Origin: Apricaphanius iberus
Lineage: Eukaryota > Chordata > Actinopteri > Cyprinodontiformes > Aphaniidae
Assembly (NCBI GenBank): GCA_028564705.1
Contig: JAPXFQ010000132.1
Span: forward strand, 434,001-498,000
Reading direction: 5' to 3'
Length of the DNA: 64,000 nucleotides
In this document: piece after piece, positions 1 to 12,140 of the stretch
How positions within the stretch are numbered: position 1 is the first letter of the stretch
Layout: every line of letters begins with the position of its first letter
The notes under the pieces: generated by a model
Seen by the model: only the letters and a program-made list of their open reading frames with translations
Databases searched by the model: none
What the model was told of the DNA's origin: nothing
Made by a program: the position numbers and the translations under genes

Positions 1-330
1 TCCTATATGGTAAGGCAATTTTATTTGTATAGCACACTTTCAACACAAGGCAATTCAAGGTGCTTTACATGATTAAGATTAGAACACAGAAAAGAGAGCA
101 TAAATCACTTTGAAGATTAAAATATAAGAAAGAAGCTACAATAAAACAGTAATCAAGGCAATAATTTATATGAAACTTAAAAACAAGCAAGTAAAAAGCA
201 ATAATAAAAAAACAAAACAATAATAAGATCAGTTACTAATAAGCGAGTCTAAATAGGTACGTTTTAATAGACTTAAAAGAGTTCAGTGTCTCTGCAGCTT
301 TGCAGTGGTTCTGCTGTCCACTTGCTTAGA
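1..330. repeat. Interspersed fish repeat (copy 1)
   Basis: The first 330 bases begin with a 'ttttatttgtatagcacac' block followed by 'aattcaaggtgctttacatgatt' and an A-rich stretch. The same block recurs at about 13,600-13,670, so this is an interspersed repeat. It carries no ORF. The type of repeat (SINE-like or LINE 3' end) cannot be decided from the sequence. Confidence 0.6.
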
Positions 331-1790
331 ATGAGGGATTACTGAGGGAGTGCTGTGGGTGGAGTATGCATGCTTTGCTGCTGTTAATACAGAATTTCCC
401 TTTTTTGGACAATAAATGATTGTTCTATTCTCTTCTATTCTATTTTTCTGTCATTAAAAGCCAGGTATCCTGGAGAAAATCCATGAAAGTCTCAGGAAAA
501 CCAACCAGCATGGGCGTAAAACACTACACTAAGATTATTTACTAGTTATTGTTTCTCAACATTTATATTGAGTTTCTCTTATGACATTCCTAGTAGGCTG
601 TCAAATTTGCATTCAAACTGTTCTTTTTATTAATGCAAAAAAGTCTGATGAAAGACAGCTTTTAAAGACTTTTAACATCAATGGTCTAAATAGAAAATTA
701 AAATGTTCTAATCTAAGTTTGTTATAAAAAGCAGTGGAATAAGGACGGTGAATCCAGGGATATGTTGTTCCTCCTGTATTCTGTCAGTTGTCTGGGGAAC
801 CATCCCAGCAGCATTTGTTCTTTTCAAGTTTACTAGTTGATTGGAGAAAACAATAAGAGGGGATTTGGAAAAGAGGTGCCTCATCTCTGAATGCACACCA
901 TCACTCTATTCTTATTAAAGATCCTGCCTTAATAGCATTGAAGAAACCTGAGTGTTATTGTCACATAGTGAGTGTTTGATTGGAAAAAGGGCTTTCATAT
1001 TGCTCACAATACTTTCCTTTGTCTTTCCTGTCTTTTTTTATTTAGCTGTAGCTGGGTATCTCTCTCTGCAGGGTTACCCCAGGGCTTTCTCTCCATCTTT
1101 CCTTTGCCTCTGTTCTTTTTTCTTACTTGGTTGCCTCGCTTTCACCCCGGTGTCTCTGTTCTCTCCTGTCTCGATCTGCCTGCTGTCTGTTAGACCTTCC
1201 TTTCAACACACCTGTTATTGCTCAACAATATTGAACGGCAAATAAAGCCCTTTCTTTCCAAAAGAGAAATCTAATCTCATGAAGTGACACATTTACTCTT
1301 CAGTTTTTTGTTTTGCACACACACAGACACACGCTACAGCGTGGCATCCAGGTTGTAGAGGGAGCGGTATGGTTTACTGAGGTTTTGTGAAATGTGTTTG
1401 AAGTAACATTATGATTTTGCTTCAAACTAAGAAGTATAATCTGTTTCATGCCTTTTATGATCGTTTTAAGAAAACAGGGCACTTAAACTCCTGCGAACAC
1501 ATAACAGTTACTGGTATTTTTTTGCTATTAGATCATATTATCACATTCTAGAATTGTGCTGCTCTCAGTGGCTGCATGTTGGAGTGGCTCTTTTAGCTAC
1601 ATATTGACTTCTTTTTTTTGACATTGTTTCCCCCTTTTTCTTAGGGAAGAATAGCATGTTTTGGACCTGTGTGCTTTGTGGTTTCTGTCCTGTGAAGTTG
1701 GATGATTTTTGCTTTTGATTTTTTCCTTTTTGCTCAATTGTTGTTATGCATAACCCTGGCAACAAGGTGGTTCACAGCCGAAAGCAGCTG
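331..1790. other. No gene seen
   Basis: This stretch is AT-rich and holds only short ORFs (up to about 97 codons at 952-1245, low-complexity and hydrophobic, without recognisable motifs). A pyrimidine-rich segment at 1,010-1,200 and a CA-type run at 1,315-1,330 are the only notable features. Confidence 0.5.
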
Positions 1791-1797
1791 ATTAATT

Positions 1798-2121
1798 ATG
1801 CAAAAAGCTGAAATAATACCTCAAATGAAGCCACAAATCTCTGATGAGTTGAGAAGGAGGAGGCGTGGATGCAGAGCAGGAGCACAAAGGAGACAGAGAA
1901 AGAAGAAATTCAAACCATCTCTTTCATCAATCATAATGGGAAACGTGAGATCACTAGCTAACAAGACGGATGAAGTCCAAGCCCTGACAAGGACTGACTA
2001 TCGGGAATACAGTGTTATGTGCTTCACTGAGACGTGGCAACAGGATTATATCCCCGACTCCAACATATCTCTGCCAGGCTTTATGGGAAAAAAGCGTTCA
2101 CATGTGTTTTGATCCTTACTC
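1798..2121 (+). pseudogene. L2-type LINE, endonuclease N-terminal fragment
   Basis: The reading frame contains 'IIMGNVRSLANKTDE' and 'CFTETW', the start of an apurinic-type endonuclease domain of a non-LTR retrotransposon. The same segment in the longer LINE at 57.2-60.5 kb reads 'MIMGNVNSLPNKIDE' and 'LCLTESW', so both belong to one clade, most likely L2/CR1-like (inference). The frame ends after about 104 codons. The matching 3' end of this type of LINE follows at 3.1-3.4 kb, so the fragment is probably one copy with its middle lost or replaced. Confidence 0.75.
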
Positions 2122-3105
2122 AAGAGTCAAAAAACAGGTAATGGAAAAAAACACACTTATACATTTAAGCACATATTCAGACATTAACATTGACACATCA
2201 GGAGGGATGGGAGGGTATGAGCTCCAGTCCACAGGTTAATGCGCTGCCATCGAGGCGCGCTGTTATCCAGCTTCCTGGTGCAGGAGAGAGTCTTAACGGT
2301 GTTTGTGTGTTAGTGTGTGTGTCTGAATCCATGTCAGTGTGTGCGTCAGTAGATGCCGGTGTACGGGGGGGGGGAGTACTCTGTTTACATTCCTTTCATG
2401 GGCATTTGATTGTGGACCAAGTTGAAGGTCTTCATGGGAGCCAAAACAATAATTATTTGGAGAACAGGGAGAGCAAATTTCCACTCTACCCCTTCAGTCT
2501 GTCAGCGGTTTCTTTTATAGTCTAATTCAACCAAATTCAATTCCAGATTACTCCATTAATTTCCAGTTGGACCAATCCACACTGACAGATTCTCCAAGTC
2601 CGATGACAATTGCGAGTGAGTCCCAAAGCGCCAGCTAGATCGCCTCTTGCAGCGTCCAGCCTGTGCTCAAGCTCACCAAGCGAGATGTTCTCAGTTCCAT
2701 CAGCATGAATCTGCGCTTCACACTGCTCTTTCAGCCTTCTAATCACTTCCAGAACTGTCTCCAATTTCGGTATTTGTTGCTCCATTTTGCCGCAGATCCA
2801 GTACATGCCTATTCCAATCAGCAGGAACCCGATCCACATTAATCCAAATAGCCAGATATCTTCCATAACTCGGATGCCCTTTTCCGGTGCTTCGTAGAGT
2901 TGAGTTGATTTTATCAATAGCATTCAGACACCAGCTGACCTTTTCCATCTTTCACTTATTTAGTTTTGGTTCGGAGAAAAATGCAAAAAAGACACTCCAG
3001 ATAGAGGCACAGGACATAGAGCAGTGGGATAAGACACAGGAGGAGGAGGGAGAGAAAAAGTGTGTGTCCTCGCTGAGAGCCACTGAAATGCAGCATCAGA
3101 GCCAG
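2122..3105. other. Segment between two LINE pieces, unknown origin
   Basis: About 1 kb separates the LINE endonuclease piece from its 3' end. It contains a GT-rich stretch (2,300-2,380) and a minus-strand ORF described separately. It may be an inserted non-autonomous element, but I see no clear terminal repeats or target-site duplication. Confidence 0.35.
2537..2948 (-). CDS. Unrecognised small ORF with membrane segment and coiled coil
   Basis: A 128-codon minus-strand frame (2,537-2,923) contains a hydrophobic stretch (IWLFGLMWIGFLLIGIGMYW) long enough for one membrane helix. It is followed by a charged, heptad-like region (LETVLEVIRRLKEQ and LGELEHRLDAARGDL). A second overlapping frame begins with a methionine at about 2,946, so one frameshift could join an upstream start to the membrane segment. 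I do not recognise the family. It sits between two pieces of an L2-type LINE and may be cargo of an inserted element. It could also be a chance ORF; the protein-like composition argues mildly against that. Confidence 0.3.
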
Positions 3106-3107
3106 GG

Positions 3108-3430
3108 ACTTAAAAAGGCTTAACAACCTGATAAAGAGGGCTGGTTCTGTTCTCGGAACAAATCTGGAACAACTGGAGATAATGATGCAAAGAAGGATTC
3201 TTCATAAAATTAAAAAGATTATGGAAAACCCTGAGCATCCTCTTCATGAGACTATCCTACACTAACAGATTATCTTCAGTCGAAGGCTTCTTCAGTTTCA
3301 TTGCAACACAGACTGATACAGGAAATCCTTTCTCCCCACAGCCATCATGGTCTACAACAACTCCTTGAAAAATGATAATGAGCTACAACACTTAATTTCT
3401 CCCTGGGATCAATAAAGTATTTTTGAATTT
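3108..3430 (+). pseudogene. L2-type LINE 3' end
   Basis: Translation gives 'LNNLIKRAGSVLG' and 'ILHKIKKIMENPEHPLHE', matching the C-terminal region of the LINE at 57.5-57.8 kb ('LNKLVRKAG', 'SPHHPLHNAI'). It ends with 'ccctgggatcaataaagt', a polyadenylation-like AATAAA, and a short 'gaattgaattgaat' tail typical of L2-like LINE ends. Confidence 0.75.
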
Positions 3431-4044
3431 GAATTGAATTGAATATCAATAAATATGTAGCTTGGGAATTAATATCTGACTAATCTTGAAATCTATTAAT
3501 AACGGGACCATTGCATTAAAGTTGTAGGAGTAAAAGCAGTACCCAGCTCACTTTGCACTAGCGTTAGGGATATTTAGTAATGGAAATGTTGACTTAGGAA
3601 GTGAGAATGGTGGCATGGTAGAATCGTAGTTAATAATAATAATATGATGAGTAGGCTGGTCCTGATTCAGCAAAGCATCTCATGATGCTTTGTTGCACAG
3701 TTGGTTTCCCGCTCCGGAATGATCTAGTTTTTGCCAAACATCCGAATGATCATTATTCCAGAAGTCTGGGCATCATGTAAATTGACCTTTTGCAAAATTC
3801 CAGCTAATAGCTTAAACTGAATGGGAGCCTTTATACCAATTTACATGTTCCTAAGAAAATCTAATTATTAAATGAAGTGTGTTCGAATCCAGGATACTAG
3901 GCTGCGACATGCGCTCTTTACCTGTTGGTCTAGGCTGTCACAGGGAAAGTAAAAAAATTCTGACAGCAGTGAAACAGACAGAGGATATGCGCAATGAGCA
4001 AAGAAATGGATGACAAGGCTGCAGCACAGTACTGTTTGATTGTG
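3431..4044. other. No gene seen
   Basis: AT-rich sequence without an ORF of note or a recognisable repeat. Confidence 0.4.
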
Positions 4045-4048
4045 TTAA

Positions 4049-4753
4049 AGGGGCTGTATCATGCTATTGTACAGCTTTCAACTTCTGGTATACAGTACCC
4101 TCCCATGCTTTAGACAGAGCCGAAAACAACTAGTTGAGTCCAGTGAGTAGATCTTTCCAGTCCAGTATATAAAAAAGCCGTGAGTGTGTTGTTTGCACCC
4201 GTTTACTGATCATTCTGAGATGCTACAGATCAATTAATTAACCACACAATGCTGTTATAAGATCACATAAATAGCTTGATAAATTGCTTACCCATATTAG
4301 TATTAGCATGTAGCCACTTACTTCTCTGTCCATAAGGTGTCATTGTTCTTTGATCCAGCTGCTGTTCTTTAGGAATGTAGAATCAAATGCTGTAATCCAT
4401 GCAGCCAAACGGGACACACAAACGAGACATTAAAAAATCCAACAAAAAAAGTGTTTTAAGCTGCCAAAAACCAAAGCAGCCATGAACTGTGAGAAGGAGG
4501 AGGGTGTGTTTTAACTATAGCAGCGATAAGCGGCTATACCTGAAGGGGCTGTCCAGACACCTCAACACCCCCTTGTTTTCAACTAGTGATGTCACTAGTT
4601 GAACACTCAATCGATTTCTAGGAGAGGAAGGGGCCGCTGCTCAGAGAGCAAAACCAAACTGAAAACCTCTCTGGTGGTTTTTTTTTGTATGAGTAATTGC
4701 ACTACCAGATGGTTGAAAACTCCGAAAACTTGATTTTGCATGATATAGCCCTT
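4049..4753. mobile_element. TTAA-flanked non-autonomous DNA transposon, copy 1 (Kolobok-like?)
   Basis: The segment is bounded by TTAA on both sides (4,045-4,048 and 4,754-4,757). Its termini are inverted: 'AGGGGCTGTATCATGC' on the left and 'AAGGGCTATATCATGCAAAA' read inward from the right. It has no transposase. TTAA target duplication fits Kolobok or piggyBac elements; the termini do not look like the piggyBac copies elsewhere in this window. A second copy lies inverted at 6.3-7.0 kb. A near-palindrome 'CAACTAGTGATGTCACTAGT' lies inside near 4,580-4,605. Confidence 0.75.
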
Positions 4754-4774
4754 TTAAGAGGACGATAGTAAATT

Positions 4775-5010
4775 CTTACATTTACTCAATTACATTTACT
4801 TGAGTAACTTTTTGGGAAAAAAAATACTTTTAAGAGTAGTTTTTCTATGCTGAAATTTTAACTTTTACTTGAGTAATATTCTACAAAGTATTGCTACTCC
4901 TGAGTAAATTTACTGAATGAAAAGCAAACATATTTTAACCAAAAACACACTGAAAATGGTGCAAACCTGGATTGAACCATGGATTTTTCAAGTAGGCTGT
5001 TTGACATCTA
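4775..5010. repeat. Degenerate fish MITE-like repeat
   Basis: The segment repeats the phrase 'tttacttgagtaa' and 'ctactcctgagtaaatttac', which I recognise as a common teleost non-autonomous hAT-type repeat. The boundaries are not clear. No coding sequence is present. Confidence 0.4.
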
Positions 5011-6319
5011 TGTTCAACTCGCCCCTCTAAACTATGCAAAAAGCTGCGGACATGTGCAGTGCAGATCTTTTAGTCAGGTCAAATTGTAAAAAATCTCTAT
5101 CACTTAACTTTTCAAAAGAACTATGAACTAGTGTGTGTGTGTTTGTTTTGTAGACTGTCGATGCCCTGTAGAGGTCAACAAACATTTAAAGAATGTGGCC
5201 TTTACAGTGGAATATGTCTATATTTTCTTTATTAATAGTATTGTAATCTAAATTCTTTATAACCAATTTATGGCGAGTAAATGTGAAAATTACTGCATGC
5301 AAAGTAATGGAGTTGCAAAAAAAAGCTGTGAAAAAAAGCCACACAACAAAACTGGTATTTAAAACACAATTTACTAAAGCAGATCACCTGTTTCTACAAA
5401 AGCTTTGGTTTTCAACTATAATCATCACATATATTTTTCTCACTAGAAGTACTTTTTACCTTGTTCTAAGATATATTTATTCATTCATTCATTACCTACT
5501 GTAAGTAGGCTATTGGCATTATACTTTAAAAAATGACTTTGGTGTTGATATTCCTGCTTCAGAAATCTTGTTGGGGGTAGCTCAGCTAAGCTGCCTCTTC
5601 TGGGCCTCTTCTGCCTCTTCATCATCTGGATGTGTTAGCTAATTTGAGAGAAAGCCAATTCGGATCGACTCCAGCCGGACTTTGGTGTAAAGACGCATTT
5701 CAAAATCCGAATTCAGTCTGACTAAGGCAGTAATCTTACTTCATATAGAAGCACTGAGACTCTTTCTGATTGTACAGACATGGAGTTTCAAATCAACAGT
5801 AGCAAGGGACCGCTGTAAGTCACCTGATAATATTTCAAGGTTTTTGCGTACACTAATTTTTGATTCTTGTGGTCTGTTTTCACCACAAATAGCCAAAATC
5901 TGTGTGAACTTACTTGGGCAACCACACCTATTTATGTTGGCAGATGATTTGAATGACCTTCACTATCAATCACTATTCAATACAGTGTAGGAGCTGATGT
6001 TATGCTAGTCTTTCAGAATTATCTCATGAGAATGTAACATTATTGAAGTCACTATTGGTGATTCCAAAATTCAGTACTTTTTTTTTTATTTGCAACCAAA
6101 CCACTGATGATTTACCTATAAAAGTATGTCTTTGAAAGACTGTATTATAAATGTGTGGCAGAACATGTCCGTGTCTTCGGGGGTTGCCCGGTTTTCCAGC
6201 CATATTTGAGTGAAATTGTAGATGTGATCTCTCTCTTGATACATTTCAAACTGGATATTGACTTCTAGATCATCTATATAGGATATATTCCAACAACTGT
6301 TTCCTCCAGGGACAGGCAC
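5011..6319. other. No gene seen
   Basis: AT-rich sequence with only short ORFs (for example 5,283-5,504 and 6,116-6,319) that show no motifs. A 29-bp stretch at 5,387-5,415 is identical to 6,558-6,586 (reported as a finding). Confidence 0.4.
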
Positions 6320-6323
6320 TTAA

Positions 6324-6990
6324 AAGGCCTATGTCATGCAAAATCTTTTTTGGAGTTTTTAACCATCTGGTAATGCATTTTTCTCATAAAAGAAAAAACT
6401 CACCACAGTGGTTTTTGGCCTAATTCCCTGTCTGATTAATCCTCCTGAATTCTGCTCTCTGAGTATCTGCCCCTCCCTGTCCTAAAAATCGACTGAGTGT
6501 CCAACTAGTGACATCACTAGTTGAAAACAAGGAAGTGATAGAGGTGTCTGCACCGCCCCTGTTTCTACAAAAGCTTTGGTTTTCAAAGCTTTTTTCTGCA
6601 AGCAGAGCAGCTTACCTCTGCTAGAGATCCCAACAAACCTTCCTCCTTCTCAAAGATCATTACTGCTTCGGCTTTTGGCAGCTTGAAACACTTTTTATTT
6701 TTTTATTTTTTTTTTACTTTTTCTGTGAAAACATGTGTTTGGCTGCATGGATTACAGGATTTTATTGTACATTCCTAAAGAACAGGAGCTGGATCAAAGA
6801 CGCCTGATGGACAGAGAAGTAAGTAGCTAAATGCTAATGTGTGTTAGCCATTTATTAAGTTGCTTATGTGATCTTATAACAGCATTTTGTGGTCAATTAA
6901 TTGATTTTTGGCATCTCAGAATGTTCAGTACACGGATGCAAACAAAACACACACGGCTGTCACAGCCATTTTACTTCGTGGTCCAACATT
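6324..6990. mobile_element. TTAA-flanked non-autonomous DNA transposon, copy 2, inverted
   Basis: It starts after a TTAA (6,320-6,323) with 'AAGGCCTATGTCATGCAAAA' and runs as the reverse complement of copy 1. Shared landmarks are the 'ccaactagtgacatcactag' near-palindrome, 'ggctgcatggattacag', 'attcctaaagaacag' and 'gtgatcttataacagcatt'. Similarity fades near 6,960-6,990 and no right-hand terminus with TTAA is visible, so this end is truncated or decayed. Confidence 0.65.
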
Positions 6991-7055
6991 AACTGCAGGA
7001 AAGTTAAATTATATGACAAATTAATACTGTATTACACCAACAGAAACATTTTAGC

Positions 7056-7115
7056 ATATATATATATATGTCTATCCCAGAAGCATGCATATATATATAT
7101 ATATATATATATATA
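7056..7115. repeat. (TA)n microsatellite
   Basis: Two runs of alternating TA (about 7,057-7,069 and 7,088-7,115) separated by a short unique spacer. The apparent ORFs across it are repeat artefacts. Confidence 0.9.
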
Positions 7116-8219
7116 GTGGATTTTAAGTGCCGGTTTGTTGTCACGTTCTGTGTTACATGGACCACGTCCCACCCCCTCAGCAGTCACTCAAAAATTAAAA
7201 GAAAAGCAGAGTCACGGGCTTTGGAGAATGATTTGACAGTCAGCATATGACACCATTATCCGTTCTTGTTATTAGTTCCCTACACTTTTCTGCACTACAC
7301 CAACTCCAGCTGCTTGTTACTGCTTTCTTTGGATTTCTAACATAGTCACTTGTATGTTTTAACAAGCCCTCGTCCTAGAGTCAGTTACTGCTGCATAAAT
7401 TTTAAGCCTGAGCCCTTCAACAGAAGGGTCTAAGCAATTGTGCCTTAAACAATTTTTATGACTGGAACTGTCAGTGAGGAGAGGAACAATGGTCCTATAG
7501 TAGGTGGTGGGATGTACTGTACTAAAAGTACAGCTTGGTGACAGAAATTTAGCTACAGCTGTCCACGCTCCATTAGCAGCGCCCTTCAGATCACTTTAAT
7601 AGTTAGAGCAGCCATGAATCAACGCCATGTACACACTGTAGATTGGAATCACATATTTTGGATTGTGGTTGATGCACCAATTTAAATGGATGAAGCTCTT
7701 GAAGTCAATCAGTAACTTTTATTAACTAATGTTTAGTTGGGGTACTGTGACACAAAGCTCAAAGTAAATGTATGAGTTACTATGTTGCTAAACTTAAAAT
7801 CCTGCATGTTTAGGATTATGTTGAACATGACTTTAGCTGATCAGGAAGTACGAAAGCCACATTAGATCATGTACTGAGACAGTGCTGGTAGTCTCAGCCA
7901 ACCAGTCATGTAATGCTACAGTTCTGCAGAGGAAGCAGAGTCTGACCTTATTTTGACAATAACAAAGGTTTATTGGACTCTTTAGAATCATGTAGCATAG
8001 CCTCCTTTTTTTCACAGCTCCAATAGCAGCTTTCTCTAAATAACACACAGGTCTAACTTTAAGTTGTCAGCACTTATACAGTGCATTCAACATTATCAGT
8101 ACTTCAAAATTGTCCTGATTTCTTCATGATTCAATAACCTCAGTATAACAACATATCAATAACAGTATAATGTACAGTAGTTTAAAGGCATCTGATGTGA
8201 TGGCTAATCACAACAAAAC
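7116..8219. other. No gene seen
   Basis: AT-rich, no ORF with recognisable motifs and no clear repeat boundaries. Confidence 0.4.
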
Positions 8220-8225
8220 AAAGTT

Positions 8226-9255
8226 AAATTCAATTCACTTTTATTTATATAGCACCAATTCACAACAAATGTCATCTCAAGGCACTTTACAACAAAAGTA
8301 ATTTCAATACAATTATACAAACATTACAATCAGATAAAAGTATTCTATGTAAGGAATCCCAGCAGATTGTGTTGAGTCATTAACGTGAGGTTGTGCCTGG
8401 ATCATGCAGACTCCAACCACAGCAATTCCTCAGCAAACCCTCATACTGAGCAAGCATGTAGCGACAGTGGAGAGGCAAAACTCCCCTTTAACAGGAAGAA
8501 ACCTCTGGCAGAACCCTGGCTCAGTACAAGCGGTCATCTACCATGACCGTCTGGGGGTCTGAGAAGACAGAGAAGAGACAGCATGGAGGATGCTCGGTGA
8601 CTTTGAGCATCATCTGGACCAATGCTCCCCATCCATCAGGGGACTTTATAGTTGAGCAGGGTACCAGACCATGTGGAGCTTCTATGGGGATAAAAAGACT
8701 GAGAGAAAACTGGGTTAACAATCGCAATAACAGCACAAAAAATACATCTGGTGAGTGGTAGAAGAAAAAGTAGAAGAGAGAAGAAAAGTGGTCAGTCTGT
8801 CCTCCAACAGTCTAAACCTATAGCAGCAAACCTATAAAAAAATAGCTCAGTATAACTAAACCACTAACTATAAGCTTTATCAAAAAGGAAGGTTTTAAGC
8901 CTAGTCTTGAAAACAGAGTATCTGCCTCAAGGACTAAAACTGGGAGTTGGTTCCACAGGAGGGGAGCCTGATAACTAAAAGATCTGCCTCCCATTCTGCT
9001 TTTAGAAATCTTAGGAACTACCAGTAGACCTGCAGTCTGAGAAAGAAGTGCTCTGTTAGGTACATATGGAACAATCGGTTTTCTGATGTACGATGGAGCT
9101 TAATTATTAAGGGCTTTATAAGTAAAGAGGAGGATCTTAAACTCTATTCTGGATTTAACAGGGAGCCAGTGGAGAGAAGCCAAAACAGGAGAAATGTGAT
9201 CTCTCTGTTTAATATTCATCAGAAAGTGGTGAATAATTCTAAAGCAGGGGATAAT
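8226..9255. repeat. Long interspersed fish repeat ('tttatttatatagcacc' family)
   Basis: The block opens with 'cacttttatttatatagcac' and 'caaggcactttacaac', continues with 'ggcaaaactcccctttaaca' and 'agaaacctctggcagaaccc', and ends near 'aggagaaatgtgatctctct'. I recognise these phrases as a repeat found throughout teleost genomes. The ORFs inside (8,521-8,761) overlap on opposite strands and are not genes. Confidence 0.6.
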
Positions 9256-9510
9256 GAAACATGTTTAATTTATCTACATATGAAAATCTGAAAAGTGGCA
9301 TATACTCTTAATTCAGCCCCTTTGAGTTTTTGTAGAACCATGTTTTACTGTAATTCCAGTCTTTGGGAGAATGAGTCCAACAGATTTGCTTATCTAGAGA
9401 CTGAGATATTGTCCGTTGTTATTTGCAAAGTAATCAAATCAGATTTAGAGCTTCTATTGACAGGATTGTCACATATTCTGAATTGGAGTTAGGTCTGGAC
9501 TTTGACTGGG

Positions 9511-10022
9511 TCATTCTAAAACATGGCCCAAAACCATTCCAATATATATTTGGCTGTTTGGTTTTGGACCCTCTAAACGGAAACAGTCTCCATCGTGTCC
9601 TGGGTCTTCCTCAGGGTCTCCTCCCGGTGGGACGTGCCCGGACAACCTCACCAGGGAGGCGTCCATCCTGACCAGATTCCCGAGCCACCTCAACTGGCTC
9701 CTCTTGATGTGGAGGAGCAGTGGCTCAACTCTGAGCCCCCTCTGGATGACTGAGCTTCTCACCCTATCTCTAAGGGAGAACCCAGCCACACTAGAGATGA
9801 AACTATTTTGAGCCGCCTGTATCCGTGATCTCGTTCTTTTTGTCACCATCCAGAGTTCGTGACCATAGATGAAGGTAGGAACGTAGATCAACCGGTAAAT
9901 CGAGAGCTTTGCCTTTAGGATCAGCTCTCTCTACCACACCAGACTGGTACAGCGCCCAGAGAAATGCAGACGCCTTACCAATCCGTCTATCGATCTCCCG
10001 GTCCTCTTTCCCACATTTGTGA
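9511..10022 (-). pseudogene. Non-LTR retrotransposon, reverse-transcriptase C-terminal fragment
   Basis: The minus strand encodes a 126-codon frame with 'PTFIYGHELWMVTKRTRSR', 'SQLRWLGNLVRMD' and 'HVPPGGDPEEDPGHD'. These are hallmarks of the region C-terminal to the reverse transcriptase in a common fish LINE. Upstream bases to about 10,022 continue the same protein in other frames ('GKEDREIDRRIGKAS', 'LWALYQSGVVERA'). The piece is 5'-truncated, as usual for LINE insertions. It differs from the L2-type LINE elsewhere in the window. Confidence 0.75.
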
Positions 10023-10381
10023 ACAATTACAGACAGCCTTTAATGAGAAATGACTAGAAACTCATTGCTCTCATTCAATTTATTTTGTTTGTATTTTTTC
10101 TGCCGTAGTTCTTAAAATGTCTGTTTTAACACTTTCCAGTATTATAACGCATAATCACAGTATTTCAGTGACAACTAATGCCTATGGGAGGAAAGCCACA
10201 CATGTACAACAATATTAACCCAGTCTGTTGGAAGAGCCAACTAAAATAAATGTAATTAAGGGAGAAAAAAAGCTCAATATAACTAAAATAAAGCTTCACT
10301 TCTTAGAAATTGTACTCCTGGCTTTATATTAGAACAGCCTGTGATAAAAAAAATCATACAAAAAGATTAAAACCAAGAAAA

Positions 10382-11775
10382 TCATATACTAAATACTAAA
10401 ATGTGAGAAGTTGCATTTCCCCTCGACACTATCCTCTTGACATCAGGCTTGACAGCAGTTAGGCTTATTTGTAAGCAGTCTTCCAAAGACTGGTTTGACA
10501 GGTGATTCCTCTTATACGTTTTTATTGAGTTCATTCTTGAGAACGCGCCTTCACAGGTGTACTTTGATCCAAACATGGCAAGTGCATAAGTGGCCAGTGT
10601 CTTCAGTGTATTGTACCCAAAAGTTTCCAGCACCACAAAGAGCCGCCTTTATGTCAGCCTGGATTTCAATTGGTTCACTTTGAATAGCTGCCTCATCCAG
10701 CTGCATCCCCTTTCTCACATTGGCAGTAAATTCTCCACCTGGGCTTAAATGACATCCTTGGAAATTGCAAAATCAACAAATCTGGCAAAGAAATTGTCTC
10801 TCAGCTGTGTGATAAATGTCTTCGTGTTCTCTCTGATCTTGCTATCACCAACTGTCTTAAGTGTACTAAAGTGTAGTAGCCTCCCGGACAACACATCCGT
10901 TTGGAAAAGATCAAGTTTGTTTTTAAAGTCATCAAGTTTTTCCACCATATCCACTAAGATTGTTTATTTTCCCTGTAGTTGTAGATTCCGTTTGTTCAAA
11001 TGTGAAAATATGGCTGTTAAAACTGCAACATTGCACATGTATTCGCTCTCTTGCATGATGCGCAGATGGTCACCTGCCTCCATTGATTGACTTTGGATTT
11101 TTAAAAATCCACAACTTAATCTCTGAGCTCAATGAAACTTTCCAGTGCTTTGCCCTTACTAAGCCAGCGCACGTCTTTGTGCAATAAAAGATCATTGTGA
11201 GAATCTTCTGTTTGCTGCAACAATTTTCGGAATAAACAGTGCAGTGTGCTTGAAATCCATCTGATAAAGTTAATTATTTTCATTGTTTTGTTCAGAACCT
11301 CTTTAAGATCACCACTGAAATGTGCACACAGCAACACTTTGGTGAATGAGACATTACCATTGGGAGCGACAGTCTTAATTCTGCTCACTAGTCCCCTTTT
11401 TTGGCCAATCATGGCAGGAGCACCATCTGTGACAACCAGATTGACTTTTTCAAATGACAATCCATGTTTCCAAAATAGCTGCTCCAGCTTATCAACGATA
11501 ATAGCGCCAGTGCTGATGCCTTCTACTGGAATCAAAACCACAAGCTCCTCTTTGAAATCTTTATCATCAAAATACCTGACAAAAACACGCATTTGAAATG
11601 TCAGTATTGTAGGTGGACTTATCAATAACAAGCAAAATATATATGGCTTCTTTGATCTCATCGATGATGAGTGCCATTTTTTGTTTTTGACATGTAAAAC
11701 TGACGGACAGCTGAACCGCCTCATAGAAATTAAGCCTGATATGTTATGTTGCCCCCTAGTCGCTGGGGGTAGCAT
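10382..11775 (-). pseudogene. hAT-family transposase relic (SCAND3/ZBED/GTF2IRD2-like)
   Basis: Two minus-strand frames cover most of a hAT transposase. The first (11,116-11,775) has 'FVRYFDDKDFKEELVVLIP', 'VNLVVTDGAPAMIGQKRGL' with the catalytic-region Asp, and 'HNDLLLHKDVRWLSKGKAL'. The second (10,382-10,636) has 'EGAFSRMNSIKTYKRNHLS', the C-terminal dimerisation region. The sequence between them (10,745-10,954) continues the protein in another frame. A block normally found after 'FTKVLLCAHF' appears deleted. No N-terminal zinc finger or terminal inverted repeats are obvious. The gene is broken by frameshifts and deletions and cannot be active. Confidence 0.85.
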
Positions 11776-11984
11776 AGAAGAGAGGAGTATGTAAACATTG
11801 ACAAATACAAAAAAAAATGAATAAAAAAGAAATTTGGAAAGACAACTAATATATCACATATCAGTATATGAAGATACAATAATTTAACTTTATTGTAGGA
11901 GACTTTACAGTGTTTGAAAAACTCTGGCCCTTGAGCAAATTTAGTTGAAGAATCCTGCTATATGTCTTCTATAAGTCTATTGCG

Positions 11985-12140
11985 GTGAGTGCAATATCAC
12001 TTGCCATCGTCTATTTGGGTAGAAGCATCAGAGCCAAGAAGCTAATGAAGAAGGCTGATTGTGTTCTGAGGAATGCTCTGGAACCTCTAGAGATGATGAC
12101 CCAAATAAAGATTCTTCATAAAATATAATTAAGAAAATGT
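11985..12140 (+). pseudogene. L2-type LINE C-terminal fragment
   Basis: Translation gives 'YLGRSIRAKKLMKKAD' and 'LEMMTQIKILHKI', matching the LINE 3' region seen at 3.1-3.4 kb ('LEIMMQRRILHKIKKI'). It is a short 5'-truncated relic. Confidence 0.6.

Noticed and set aside
952..1245. 97-codon ORF with several hydrophobic stretches
   Set aside because: Pyrimidine-rich low-complexity sequence; an overlapping ORF in another frame looks equally hydrophobic. No motif or repeat support.
7068..7250. ORF with a run of Ile-Tyr
   Set aside because: Translation of a TA microsatellite.
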